The notes under the pieces: model-generated
The model's input: only the letters and a program-made list of their open reading frames with translations
The model's database searches: none
What the model was told of the DNA's origin: nothing
Shown here: in pieces, positions 24,086 to 36,922 of the stretch
How positions within the stretch are numbered: position 1 is the first letter of the stretch
Layout: each line of letters begins with the position of its first letter
Made by a program: the position numbers and the translations under genes
Assembly (NCBI GenBank): GCA_025890175.1
Contig: JANPYM010000017.1
Location: forward strand, 666,659-730,658
DNA: 64,000 bases
Direction: 5' to 3'
Source of the DNA: Ciborinia camelliae
Taxonomy: Eukaryota; Ascomycota; Leotiomycetes; Helotiales; Sclerotiniaceae

Positions 24086-25432
24086 TTATTGACCAGCTTC
24101 ACGCTTGTAAGCGCCGTAAGATCCGTAGGCGCCGTAGTTTCCGTAGCCAGTTGGGGCAGCAGTCTCAGTTGGGGCTGCAGTGGTGGTGGTCTCGAAGTAA
24201 GAGTCTGGGCAGGAGCCTTCGTGCGCGGGGTTGCATCCTCCTGGGATTCCGGTGATGCTGGTGAAGGATGCCGTGGTGGTGGTCGAGGTCTCGAAGTATG
24301 AGGATGGGCATGAGCCTTCGTGCGCGGGGTTGCATCCTCCTGGGATTCCGGTGATGCTGGTGAAGGATGCGTCGGCGGTGGGGGTGGGGCATGAGCCTTC
24401 GTGCGCGGGGTTGCATCCACCTGGAATACCGGTGCTGGTGGCGGCGGCGCCGGGGTAGTTTTCGTAGTTGCCGTCTGTGAGTTGGGGAAGAAATTCGTTA
24501 GTGGTGGGTTCTTTTTATGGGGTGGATGGAGTTTGGGGGATGTGATGGGATGGGATAGTATGGAATGGGTTGGGGAAAGGAAATGGGGAATAAAGGAGTC
24601 GACTTACAGTCACCGTAGTCACCGTAGTTTCCATAGTCTTCTGGGTTGGCTTCTGGAGCACGTGCTTTCTTGTTCTTGTATGATCCATCTGGGGGAAATC
24701 ATTAGTTGATGGTCTTGTGCAAACTTGATGCGAAGTTACCTACATCCTACGTATGTACCATAACCGGTTGGGGTTGGGGTTGGAGTGGGGGTAGCAGAGC
24801 TAGTAGTGGCCTCTGGGTAGCTATCGTATTTGCCGTCTGTATGGTTATCATGTTAGCACTGGATTGAGAAAGTCCCTGATGTACAAACAGTTTCCGTAGT
24901 CACCATCTAGAGGGGATGGGGTCAGCATTTCATGGTCATGAATCCAATATTTCAAAGAAAAAATTGATCTTGATATGAAACCCATGAAATGTGTGAGATT
25001 GGCTTTGACTTACAGGCTCCATAGGCTCCATAATCAGCATCACGCTTTGCTACTGGAGCAGCCTCTGGTGCAGCTGCTTCTGCGGCTTTGTCATAGGTGC
25101 CGTCTATGAAAATTGTTAGCCTTTGAAACTTGGAGATTCGATGAAGGAAGGTATCAACTTACAACTGGCATAGCTATCATATCCAGTTGGGGTAGGGGTA
25201 GGGGAAGCAGATGAAGCGGATGGGTATTTCTCATATGTGCCGTAGTTTCCGTATTCACCGTCTGGAAGTCTGTGTCAGTAACTTGATGCAACATCTTCAA
25301 GAAGGTAGACCTACAGTCACCGTATTCGACAGGGGATGCTTCAGCTTTGGCTTCTGGTTGAGCAACTGGTGCAGCTACAACACCAACGGCAGCGAATGCC
25401 AAAAGCATGATAAGGTCTGTTGAGAAAAGCAT
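24086..25432 (-). CDS. Secreted Tyr/Gly-rich repeat protein with Cys-loop modules
   Basis: Seven exons give 295 residues: 25315-25432, 25163-25261, 25014-25103, 24889-24906, 24744-24836, 24608-24688, 24086-24474. A signal peptide is clear (MLFSTDLIMLLAFAAVGVVAA, cleaved near AAP). The mature part is YG repeats (DYGEYGNYGTY, DYGAYGAYGDYGNYG, NYGDYGDYGNY, GYGNYGAYGSYGAY) separated by Pro/Thr/Ser linkers. Exon 7 adds three copies of GGCNPAHEGSCP. Possible Kex2 sites are AKRDAD and the final YKREAGQ. All six introns are phase 1 and each splits a TA(C/T) Tyr codon after T; the internal exons are all multiples of three and one is only 18 bp. The exon 5 donor is ambiguous (GTAGGT at 24743 or GTACAT nearby). 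A structural cell-wall or adhesive protein, or a processed peptide precursor, are both possible. It is divergent from a UstYa-type gene 2 kb away. Confidence 0.82.
24207..24427 (-). repeat. Three direct repeats encoding C-x7-C modules
   Basis: Near-identical 26-bp blocks (plus strand starting GAGCCTTCGTGCGCGGGG) begin at 24213, 24312 and 24393, so the periods are 99 and 81 bp, both in frame. Each encodes GGCNPAHEGSCP. The two C-terminal modules are also followed by related SYFET and TASFTSITGIP segments, pointing to recent internal duplication within the last exon. Confidence 0.85.
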
Positions 25433-27456
25433 ATTGAATGAACTTTGATTGGTGTGGATGAGATGGTAAAGATAGAGATGGATATGGAAGATAGGTAAAT
25501 AGAGATGAGGCTGATGAGAATGATGATTGAATATCGTGGAGGCAATAGATCTTATATAGCTTCAAGATTCCATATTCCATTTTGATGCATTTTCAAAAAT
25601 AGATACTGTACCTATTTGAACATGTACATCTTGCCGAAACGGGCGATACTATCACCTGCGTATGAAAGTATTCAATAACCTTATTTATATCTATTCTTGG
25701 CATAAAATACAGTTTTTTCGATAGGAAAAGTATAATTCCCACGCCATCATCCATGATACTTGCGGATTTTCAACTCGGGCTAACACACCGACATTGATAC
25801 TGATGGCTATTTTGAGCGATATAACAACCCGAAGATGTCATGGTCCATGGACTGTCATGGACATGATGGAATTTGGAAGTAAGGAGTCCGACTATCCGAG
25901 ACCGAATAGATACATCCGACACCACGTACGTAGGTAGGGAAACATCAGTGATTCAGCTCACGCATCGCGGGGTATTGCGTATTTCGTATCTGCATAGCCA
26001 CTTGGCCAATAGTCCGTTGGACGTCGCGGAAATATTATGTCGCCGCAGTAATTTTCATAAATTTCCATCATGGGAAAGCTTATGTGAGGTTGGAATAAAA
26101 GAGGCTGCAGATAAATTGCGGGGTTCAACATGACAAACTCGTGTTGGGTCACTAGGGTGGCTCGTATCTTGATGATCTACGTTCAGGTGATGAGATACGA
26201 GAACGCACGTAGAAGATCCATTCTTCTTCATCTTGGCATTTGGAAAGGCTGGAATCAGGATAATTGGGTATAATCCGTTGTGGGGAAGGAAATGTATCAG
26301 ATTGTAGATATTGATATGGTTAAATTTTGAGTCTTGACTCCATATTCTTGCTATACATACTCATCGTACATATCGGTGAATAACATGGCAGTGTCAACTA
26401 TAGCTTCCGTCCATTCCGTTATCAGAAGGTTATGTTGAAGCGAAATCTCATGGGAATTTTTTTAAACGTTGGAAGTCAACAAGGTACTAGGTAGGGGCTA
26501 GGGATGGTAGGTAAGGTTATGTATATTTAGAAACAAACGCCGTCAACGCCGTCAACACCATCAACGCTGCCAACGCTGCCAGGTTCCAACGCCAAGTAGA
26601 TTGCCAACACACCTCAATGTTAGAGTCTAGATCCTGGAGATCAGACCCTATTTTTTCCATTTTTCCCATCTTTACCATTTTTCCAGGGTGTTTTCTAGCA
26701 TATGCAACTCTAAATCCATAAGCGACATGCACCTATAAAGCTCTCATCCCTGAAATTACCCGCCATTCCCCCCACTAAACTTATCTCAGTAGCGATGGAA
26801 TCATGGAACTTCAATGTTCCAGGTTCCATCATGGAAGTTTGGAACCTTAGAACTTATTAGAACTTAGAACTTAGAACTTAGACTTACCTAGAATCTAGCT
26901 TTTCACAGCTTCTAGCCTTCTTCGGCACCTTAGTTCAACGTCAACCAACCTCTTACCAACCAACCTCGTACCGCAGTACACCATGACACATACAATTGGT
27001 TGTCTTGGAAAATCCGTCATGAGTCTTTTTCATTTTGGTCCTGGTCTATTGTTAAATCACATCATGAAGGCTATTCATATCCGATTATATAGGGCTGGGC
27101 CTAATTGAGATTGACCAGGGACCTAGATAAGGTTAACTTGTAGTAAGTAAGGTTACTGCACCGTATTCTTTCTGTCACTGCTAGGTACTAGGTACTTGCT
27201 ACTTGGTACTTACTTGGATGGTGAAGTCACGGGTCAAGTTGCACGAAAAACCTTCAATGTTCCTCCCAACCTCACTTCATCTCATCCCATCTCATCTCAT
27301 CTTATCTTTCTCTTTCTGAATTTATTTGTATTTGCATTTATTCTCATATCGTCTTATCCTCAAATTTCAATACATTCGAATGATTGATTGTTGTCGACGG
27401 TTCCCTTCATCTTGAGATTCCTATTATTCCCCACTACAGTACACCCTTTGGTCAAT
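25433..27456. promoter_or_regulatory. Shared upstream region of two divergent genes
   Basis: About 2 kb separates the ATG of the Tyr/Gly-rich gene (-) from that of the UstYa-type gene (+). No coding exon is seen. It holds TTAGAACTTAGAACTTAGACTT repeats at about 26845-26885, CAACGCCGTCAACGCC-type repeats at 26535-26580, and TCATCTCATCCCATCTCATCTCATC at 27275-27302 in the leader of the UstYa-type gene. Any co-regulation is an inference from the divergent arrangement. Confidence 0.4.
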
Positions 27457-28489
27457 ATGTCTTATTCTCCATTTTCAGACAAGTACAATGAAGTACCTGG
27501 ATCAGAAGATGGTGAAGGATTACTCCCGAATACCGAGTCAACATATAAACAAACTCCCAGACGAAACAGTATCCTTTGGTATATCTTATCACTACCGGTG
27601 ATATCGTTATTGTCAGTCGCTTTTGGAATTTGGATTGGTGCTCGATTTGTGGCGAATCCTGCCAAATTATGTCCAACCTATGTGCAACATTATTGTATGA
27701 CCTTTCAAAACCCATCAGTCTTGATCTCCCATTCTAATTCGAAAATAGCTCCTATTCTGAAAGATGTTGATACTTCGTATGGACCAGTGATGTTCAATGG
27801 GTCATTCATGAAGGAAAATGACTTCAGATTAAAAGCAGGCCCTGTGGTAGATAAAGCCTGGGCAAGCTTAGGAGTACACTGTCAGTACACTACCACAGTC
27901 AATTGACTCAAGCAAAGCTCACATTCCATAGATCGAAGTTTGGCATTACCGGCGAGCGAAGGAGAAAAATCCGGATTAACATCTGCTCATGTTCAAATCA
28001 ACGAAAAATACGGAGGAGGATTTCCTGTAAACGTGGAAGGACTACATCATCTACATTGTCTCAACCTTGTGAGACAATCCCTCTACTACAACTACGATTA
28101 TTACCACAAACAAGGGAAAGGAGCATTTGTCAATGCAGACAATATCGTTCAATTTCACGTTTGTAAGTTTTTACCCTCAAACCCACCTTTCATTCTTTCT
28201 CCCTTCAAATCCCCTAATCAACCCACAAAAATCTAACACCCCCTCCCCAGCCCACTGCCTTGACATCATCCGCCAACAACTCATGTGCCAAGTCGACACG
28301 GGAGTCCTCGGCCAAGTCTGGTGGGATAAATCCAAACCCCAAGCGTTCGTCGACTTCAACACGGAACACAAATGCAAAAACTTCGATGCGATCAGACAAT
28401 GGGCCGAGGAGAGACAATTGCCCGCGGCAGGACATCCGGATTTCTTGCAGAAACCTAAGGAGAGTGATGTTCTTGAGAGTATCCCTTAG
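27457..28489 (+). CDS. UstYa-family (DUF3328) oxidase-like membrane protein
   Basis: Three exons, 27457-27880, 27932-28162 and 28251-28489, all joined in phase 1, give 297 residues. A single membrane segment (ILWYILSLPVISLLSVAFGIWIGARF) is followed by a lumenal domain. Both family HxxHC motifs are present: HHLHCLNLVRQ in exon 2 and, across the second splice, HVSHCLDIIRQ. Other family signatures are YRSLALP, EGEKSGLTSAHVQINEKYGG and VDTGVLGQVWW. UstYa proteins in Aspergillus and relatives carry out oxidative cyclisation of Tyr-containing ribosomal peptides (ustiloxin-type dikaritins) or other oxidations; many are orphan paralogues. I chose the ATG at 27457 rather than upstream non-ATG codons. 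The Tyr-rich secreted protein next door makes the context interesting but does not prove a cluster. Confidence 0.88.
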
Positions 28490-31400
28490 GTTGGGATGAG
28501 GAACCTTCAGATGAGTTGATGGTTGGAATATAATTTATGATTGATGTTTTGAAGGGGTGAGGTTGCGTTGAGTTGGGTTGATTTGGGTTGATTTGGAGTG
28601 ATTTGGAGTGATTTGATTTGATCAAGGTGTTCTGGGGCGGGATATCTTATCATCCATTTCTTGGATAGATAGATACCTGGGTTATATTATATTACTTGGG
28701 TTTGTACTGAGTTAATGTCAATTTTTAATGTTCACCAACAAATAATGCTATATATATAGATATAGTAGGCCATAAGTTATATCTCCAGTTTTCAGAGATG
28801 GTGAAACGAGAAACTCAAAAGCATCATTATCATCAACTAAAATTCCTTTCATCCATCATGCTTAGAGCTTAGAGTACCTTGCTCAGCTCATTCTCTCCCC
28901 CCCCCCCCAAAGTTTATGAATCCATGCCACGGCATCCATCTACTAGGATCGAAATCCTATCTTCCTATCTTCCTCCCTTTCTTAGTAAAATTTCTCGGAA
29001 AATTAGATTTATAAGGACTATTTTAAAGAGCTCTAACTTAAGTACCTACTAGGTAGATAGCTCAGTTGACTTGAACCCATCCACCTATCCGTTCTTTTAA
29101 TTCACTTCTACAGTCGTAATGGAACTGAGATTCTCATTCAATTTTCCGAGCAAGCTAGTAGCTAGAGCTGCCCGAGCATAAAAGAATCTCTCGTAGTCCC
29201 TGTCATATCTCTTCATCGTATCCTGCCAGCCATCACAGCTCAGCGAGGAGGCGAATTAGCGTGAGAAATTTGGGGGTGTTGTGAATGGAGGCAAATCTAA
29301 CGTTTCTTCGGGTGGGATTTCGGGGGGTTCTTTGTTCTTTGTTCTTTCTCGTCGCGTTTTCTACGGGGAATGGGGATTTTGTTGTTGTTGTGTTTTGTTA
29401 TGTTGTGTTATGTTTCTTTTTTTTGTTGTTGTTGTTATATCGTTATGATTATTATGATTATGGTTATGGTTATATCGTTATGATTACTTTACCTGTATGT
29501 GTAGGGGTGGGAGAAGTTGAAGGTTTTCGCAAAGGGGGATGCGGAGGTGAAGATGAAGGGTGAGGGGGAGGGGGAAAGGTAGAAAAGGATCATATCTCCG
29601 AAAATGACAAGGACGGTGGAGAGAGACTATGTGAGGGAGGTGATAAAGACGGGACTTAGGGTTGTGGAAAACAAGACTCGGGGGAAAGGGAGGGAGGGAG
29701 AATATCAGAGTTATGCTACCGAGGAGGAGGCGTAATAATAGGAGAAAGAAAAGGGAGGAGGGGACGGTGAAGATAATGGTGATAGTGGTAGCGATTAGAC
29801 GGATATTTCTTTTTGAGAAAGGAAATTTATAGGAAGATTGAGATGAGAGAGGAGGATTATATACTATATTATATACATGAATAGGATCTCGAGTTTGAAG
29901 AAATAGGGGGTTCTTGGAAGGAAGGAGGAGGTGCGAGGAAGATGGAAAATGGCAGATGGAAGAATGGGGTTGAGATGAGTTGTATAATACAAATTAAGTT
30001 TGGATATAATTAATGAGAGAACTCTCACGTCGTCTTCAATTTTTCGAAGTTAATGGAATTCCAAGAAAATAGTTTTTCTTTAATATTCCAGGAGGAGAAG
30101 TAGAAGGTAAGTGAGGTTTATAATGGGTATCCTTTGGTGGTCAGTCAAGGTATCATATCATATCATATTTTAGGTAAATCTTACATTTTCATCCTACATC
30201 CTATCATATCAGCCTCTAGTTTTCATTGCCATTTTTCCATTTCTCGGGGTTTTTTTGTTTAATCGTCTTTACTTACCTTACCTTATCTAGTCTAACAAAT
30301 CGTTATCAAATCTACTTTACCGTTACCGTTATAATCAGATGAAATTACTCAGTATAGGTATCAACTCACCATCACCTAGAAACCTTCCAAGGAATTTTCG
30401 ATAATCAACGCTTCAATCGTAGATCAACCAACCCTATAGCAATCCTAACGTTCGTTCTCGTTGGCTAGATCTAGAGATTCCCCTTTTTGTTGCGTCAAGG
30501 CTCGGGTTTGATCTTAAGCTTTTGATCTTTTAACTGCAGGTGCTTCATTTTTTTTCTGGGATTTGTGATCTCTTGAGTTGGGCTAGGCTGGTGGTAGTAG
30601 TATCATGTGATGTGGATTTTTTGGAGGGGTGGAGGGGTTTTGAGGGGTTTTGAGGGGTCGTTATTCACTTGCATTAAAGTTACAGTATAGGTTTTTGGTA
30701 TTCACCTTAACCAAATACCTCCTCGGTAAGAATTTCACTAATCGATTTGAGCATATATTAAGATCTTCGTTTACACTGATCTAAACCATAACAGAAATAA
30801 CACAAATATATCTTCCCAAGATTCTGGAAACTGAAAGTAGGCCTTTTTTTTCCTTTTTGTAAAGTATTGATTAACCTAGTGATTCGAATGCTCTTTCTAC
30901 TTTGTTTTCGTTGCCTGTTCATCTAAAGTTTTCTTATCTTCTACTTGTTATTCTGGGATATTCGGATGATTGTCGTCGGTTTATAAAATTTCTATCGATA
31001 TAAAGATCAATAGTTGATTACTGTCGTCGCAACTCTGGAGCTATAATGCTATGTTTACACCGCAAACTCAATATTCGTTACTTGCAGGTACAAAATCCAC
31101 GAGCTTGGTGGAACTCTAATAAGTTCTGGTTGTCGAAAGCAGAACCTGTACTCGCTGCTCGAGCTTAATTGTTCTTCATTGATGAAAGTCGAAGGTCTTG
31201 GGGATGTGGTCTTTAAATAAAAGTTGCAATCGCTCTTAAGTCGTACAGAGCTTAGTAGCAAATTCACTTGGGTTTTTTTATACAGATGCGGGGTTTGGCG
31301 TTTAACACGATTGGTTACCTAGATACCTCTATATGCAATAGATGAGGTGAACTCTCATTAGTGCGGGGGGAATTCACTAGGGGCTTTGAGTGATTTGATA

Positions 31401-33390
31401 TTCATTTATCGCGGCATGGAAGTGCTAGTACCATTTTCCTTGCTCTCGAAACTTTTTCCTTTACTTGTGTTAAATAGACATGCTTTAGGCCCAGTAGGTA
31501 ATTTCTGCAACAAGCGTTCGCACCTCGCCCAAGACGACAATATCCGTTTAATTAGAAATGCTGAATATACAGACTGGTTCCGGGCTACGCTGGCATACTA
31601 CGATGAGAAGAGACAGCAGGGCTACAAATTAGCGATTAGATCAATAATTATCTGATTAGCCAAAAGCAGGATTACTTTTCGGCGAAGAGTAATATTATGG
31701 TGTATTGTTGTCATCTGTCGAACTTTGCTGTGGGATGATATTCTCACCGCCGTATTTACGATTGTGTTTTGGAATAGATTCCCGACGAGGCTATGTCGCG
31801 GAGCAGGCTGTACATCAAGAGGAAAAAGGCTGTTTAGATCATGGGATAGCCTACCCTTCCCCATCTCCTGTGATTCGGCCATCAAGTTAGAGTATGTTTA
31901 TTTGTTTTGGAGATGAAGGATATGGATTGAAGATAACTGTAGCTGCTTATAATCCAAATCCTAAGCTAATTCTATGCTGGACTAGTGCTCGAGTGACTTG
32001 ATAAAACTACCCCTGCGACATCCATTGTGATAGATAGTAATGTGGTTAGGAAGGCAAAGCTTATATAGATCCATGGCTTTTTTAACTCCGATGCGGGGAG
32101 GGTATTTTCTCAACCATATCCGGGTGGTATTCACCAATTACTGCCTGTGAATCATCCTAAACAAACTCCGTATGTCTCTTTTATGTCCCAATATCTTGTC
32201 TTCACCAGCCGCAAAGTGAATCATTAACATGTCCTATTTAGTAGATGGGGTTTGATAATGGGGTTTGATAATCATGGATGAATGTCCTGCCCCGCTCGTT
32301 ATTCAATACGATTATAGATCAAGGAGGCAATACGGCGTTATATATAGATCTCTTCAACCAGGTCTAAGATAGTCACATTGCAAACCGCAAATTGCATCAT
32401 ATGGTATCATGACCTCTTTTCTTCACGCTCTTAATCTCGAGCGATGGCTAGAGCTTGACCCTAGAATACGATTGTCTCAGAGATATGTTCCCGCTGCGGT
32501 TACTAAAAATTGTGCGTCCAAAATCCTCATTCTCATTGTCATTTTCGATTAATGTTATCTGTTTTATTACACAAATAGAGGGGTTCTAATTTGTACTCCA
32601 TCTTCCAAGTTTAGCTTCCAAATATAAATGAGATAAGTTCGACATCTTAGAAACTAGTTCCGTTGCTCGGAATAAAATATATTTAAAATACATATATTCA
32701 ACAAAAAAAACTTCTGAAACTTTGTTCTTTAGTTTTTCAATTGCTACTATATATAAATCTTTGAAAATAGTTATACTGCTGCTTTTGTAATGCTTAGTTG
32801 AGAATATTTAAGATTTTATAAATGAATGATATACAATCTTACCTATTGTATATATTCCCTTACTAATTGTGCTTTACCTCTCTATTACTCACTACATTTA
32901 TCTATACCAAAATTTGGTGTTACACTCTATTAGTGGTTATATATAAAGCTCTCCGGTTAAGGATTGGGAAGTTATACAATAATAGACATGGCGTATCGTT
33001 TAAATTCAAGTCTTGCCAGTTTGCCAGTGGCATTGGAATTTCTTAAAATTTTAGATTCCATTGTAGTTGAACTATCACGATATCATTCTATTTGATGATG
33101 ATTACTATCATCCAAGGTTTTCCTTTTGCTGTCATTTTCTGCGAGCGTTGTCTATTTCGTTCTATGATATACCAGAGCCTCTTTTCAAGAATCGAGCTTC
33201 CAAAACTCTTCTCAAATCAGCCATTCCAAAGTATTGTAGTTCATTGTTGAGACACACTTTCAAGAAGCAGCCATGGTTAGTTATTTTTCTGCTATTGAAT
33301 CCTTGTTTATGTTTGCAATTCGAATTCGACATCTGGTACAGATAAGAATATACCAAGACCTGCTGATGCTGTACCTTTTATATTAAGAAA

Positions 33391-33599
33391 ACTATTAATC
33401 GTATATCCTGGGATGACCAGTAATACGGTAGGAAGGAAGTACTAGGGTAGAATTATGGTAGATTGATTTGACTAAGGAGTATGTATTTGGTGGCAGCCCA
33501 GCTGCCCTTATATGCTACTCCCCCATACCCTATGCGGTATAGCTTACCACGTGATCCCTGATCATGTGACCGGTAACCATGTGACCTGATTCCCCAATA
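33391..33599 (-). mobile_element. Truncated inverted copy of the 3001-3380 LTR
   Basis: This segment is the reverse complement of about 3047-3254 with only a few differences (for example CCGGTAACCATGTGACC here against the complement of GGTCACATGGTTTCCGG). Homology stops abruptly at both ends, so neither LTR terminus survives. The two copies are 30 kb apart in opposite orientation. Confidence 0.8.
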
Positions 33600-36500
33600 A
33601 AAACTGCATTTCTTTTAGCACATAGTGGGGTTCTGAAAGAGGAAAGGTACTCCTCACTTTAAGGACTATGATATGTATATTGGAATATTCACTATATATT
33701 CTCCACATTGGTTTCAGCTTCGAGAGCATATTGAGGACTCACTAAATTTCTTTACGGGATTTCTGGCTATTTAAAGTCCTAATAGTATACGACTTTGATA
33801 TCAGCAGTTTCAGAAAAGACTTCATAGGTGTAAGTGCAGGGCAGCGGTGGTGTCAGAACAAATCATAGTTGTGTATATATCTTTGCAGGTTTTGCTAAAA
33901 TGTATCCTAAATTCGAAGGAACAGATAATATGCTCTTACTGCTATCGCTAAAAAAACTTACTGTTATAGACTTGAGATCATTATCACTATCAACATTTGC
34001 GACGAGATAAAGCCTCTGAAATCATCTAGATTTTTCCAAAAGCTTATCTAGCAAATCTATAATCCCCCGTCACTATTATAAGAAAACCTTCATTCTGTCG
34101 TGTTGCATGTAGCACAACTTTAGTATTGCAGAGCTATTCTGTCCTCGAAGCGACGTAAACTTTATATCGATGAATTAATTTTCCAATGTAAACCAATCTC
34201 ACAATGAAAGTCCCCGTTGTGTATCCCTGGAAGAGGACTGTTATTTTATTAAATCATGACTGAGCGGGTATTACGTCTTTATGGATATATAAGATAGGAT
34301 CTTGAAGAGACTAAAAGTAAAAGTCTCTCGAATACCCAGAAGAGAAAAGAAGAATATACAGAGGAATATGGTTCGGTCGAGGGGACAGCAAACAAATCCA
34401 GCATATGGATTTCCATAAAGTTTTTATTATTAGGGGTCGAGCTATGTATATAGCATACTACTCAGTGGAGGCGGCGGCGGGATTTATCATGGATTGTAGG
34501 TAGATTCAATTTTAGAAACTCCCATTTTACTGGCAACAAACTTAAATCTGCGATTGAGGCTGTTGTTGTTATCTTCGTTTTTGCTGTCTTTCAAAGCTAG
34601 TTCTTTGCTGTGATTATCTGGGAGCTCATCCCCTAATATAATATTCCCTACAGATTTTTTAAAATCACTGCAGTATAGTATACATAACACTGGTATCATC
34701 TTCAACCCTTATTACTATCTTTCTCGAGGGCTTCGCAATGTTTAAAGATGATCAATTTGAATGTTTAAGAAGTTTATTATAGGCCCCCAGAATGGGTTTG
34801 ATTTTGAATCACAGGTCATGTGATGTGCTACCTGCTAGTGAATGATCCCCTCAGAATCACCTCATAATTGTACTTTCTGGTGTATAAAATTCCTCACAGA
34901 ATATACATACCATACATGATAGTACCATAGTTCTGGGAATGTTTCCCGAATAAGCAAGTCTGGGAGTGAATGGAATATTGCTTAAATTTTGCGGTTCTCT
35001 TAATGACCGAAACTATAAGTTGGTGACTTTAAATCTTGTAATTACTCGACTTTGAACTTGAGAAGAGATCTCAGATCACTTACTTCTGAAGAATAACTGC
35101 TTAAAATTCATTGGAATGTAGAATTTTTACTTGGCTGTGATATGATTTATATGCGAGTTTAGTTGACTACTATCCGCTGTTGGGGGGTAATAGCTAATTA
35201 GCTGCAAATGAAATCTTTCATTGATAGAGAGTGATTCAGCTACAAGTTTTGGTTAAATAGTGAATCATGATAGGTATGTTGCATCGACGTTGCGAGTTTC
35301 CTCTTATACATATAGCTGCGCACTGTACCATCATAGCTCATCAGTTACATAGAAACTGAATAAGGAGATACGGCGTATCGACTCTCAAACTATTCGTCAT
35401 TTCTCCGTGCCTAATGTTTTGGCATCCATGATAGTCGTAGTTTTACGAGCCAGCCAAGTCTTGAGCTCCTCACTTCTGCTGTTGTCGGTTTTCCTCCAAG
35501 CTACTATTATTACCATTTGAGATGTTTGATTATCAGATGAGAAGCAATATGTTCTTATTTTCTTATGTCCGTAGGTCAGCACGAATCCTAAACTTCTGAA
35601 GTTTTCCGCTAGCTGAGAATAGAGCAAAGATATGCAACACCTGGCAGATACGAGACTTCAACCCGTGGTAACATGGATTGGAAAGTGTGTATTTCGGTAT
35701 AAGCATTATCCTATGCCAATTTTTGTTGTCATCTTTGGGGCTACTATCATCTCAATATGTCGAAGCGGCAATAAAAAATCGTTGATCTGTAGACCATAAT
35801 GGTATAATGAGCGCGCATGGTCTAGTGAGCGCTTCACCGAGATATACAATATCGGGCAAACAAACATTAGGGGCGGCATCTTTGGCAGATAATTTTCGTA
35901 GTACGATTCTCCAACCCCCAAGGGGAAGAAATCTATATCCCACTGATCCTATTCCAACTTCGGTGGAATTTTGTCCCGTCTGAGATCTTATTTGATCTTG
36001 ATCCCCGCAGAATCTACCTCCTGCCCCGCTCCTTGGAAGATCTTTCGGGCGGAGACTACCCGCTTCTAAGACTGATACTAAACTTCCTCAACTATTTATA
36101 TTTTTCACTTTCTGGGCTATATAAGCTGACTACTCATAGCTAGCAACAATATCTAACACTATCAATATGGAATTATGCGTGGATTTAAGCCCCGTGCAAG
36201 AAGGTGCCTGGTACATACGTGAATGTTGGCACTAAACGTTCGTTATATCAAGTCATTACCTCTCGGTTGGGTTCCGTAGAAGAGTATTCGAGATTAGCCA
36301 CTGTCATTATCATCCGAGCCTCTTTCCATTGCCGTAAAAACTTTGCTCATCATCGACTTCGCTCTACTCCCGTAACTATCGGAGAGTAGTTTGAATGTAA
36401 TATTCTGCTACTTGGTTTTCATTGTCACTTGCATTTTGTCATTGTCGTTTTATATCATTTTTTCCATACAAATCGTCTACCGTATACTACTCTTCGAGGT

Positions 36501-36833
36501 ATAGTTCGACGAGAGGCTGAAAACCACGTCCTAGTCCCTGTCAATGAGAAACCTAGGTAGCAAAAAGAAATTTGTATTACGACGCCATCAAGCTGACTTC
36601 CTCATATTAGCCCGAATTCCACTTCTTCCTCCTGCTCAGAACTTTTATAATGCCCCCTCGTTAAATTTCCAGTGCCCCTGGAATTTCTTTCAAGAAGCCA
36701 CAGCGCCACATTCCCCCACCATACAGGCCCACCCACAAACATTCAGGCCCTCCTAAGGTGGGGAGCACGTGGGGTAGGTATCCTTATCAGAGAACACACA
36801 AAAGAAATAAAAACAAAAAGAAAGGAAAAAAAC

Positions 36834-36839
36834 AAAAAA
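36834..36839 (-). terminator. RNA polymerase III T-tract
   Basis: Six consecutive T residues on the minus strand, 8 nt after the end of the tRNA, followed by more T-runs (36823-36832). This is a normal Pol III stop and supports the minus-strand tRNA as a real transcription unit. Confidence 0.8.
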
Positions 36840-36857
36840 GAATGGTTGCCGCGAGAG

Positions 36858-36868
36858 GGGTTCGAACC
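36858..36868 (-). promoter_or_regulatory. Pol III B box
   Basis: Minus-strand GGTTCGAACCC matches the B-box consensus GGTTCGANTCC at all but one position and overlaps the T-arm, as usual. Confidence 0.85.
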
Positions 36869-36922
36869 CTCGCATCTTTCGATAATGGTGAGTTCTGAAG
36901 AACTTAAAACCATCGCCTTAGA

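Larger units (their letters stand above)
28490..36846. other. 8.3-kb gene-poor region with transposon relics
   Basis: No gene is supported. About 28500-31000 is simple-sequence DNA (GATTTGGAGT repeats at 28570-28622, GTTGTTGTTG at 29370-29435, GGAGG runs at 29560-29960) and looks like promoter-type or UTR-like sequence without an open frame. About 31000-36500 is AT-rich and patchy, consistent with decayed, RIP-mutated repeats; it includes the inverted LTR fragment at 33391-33599. Short open frames there have no recognisable domain. Confidence 0.45.

Noticed and set aside
24089..24458. Plus-strand frames antisense to the Tyr/Gly-rich gene
   Set aside because: Shadow frames; the minus strand has signal peptide, splice signals and consistent phases.
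29285..29563. Hydrophobic 92-codon plus-strand frame
   Set aside because: Built on GTTGTTGTTG and TTATGATTATGG repeats; no splice partner or conserved motif.
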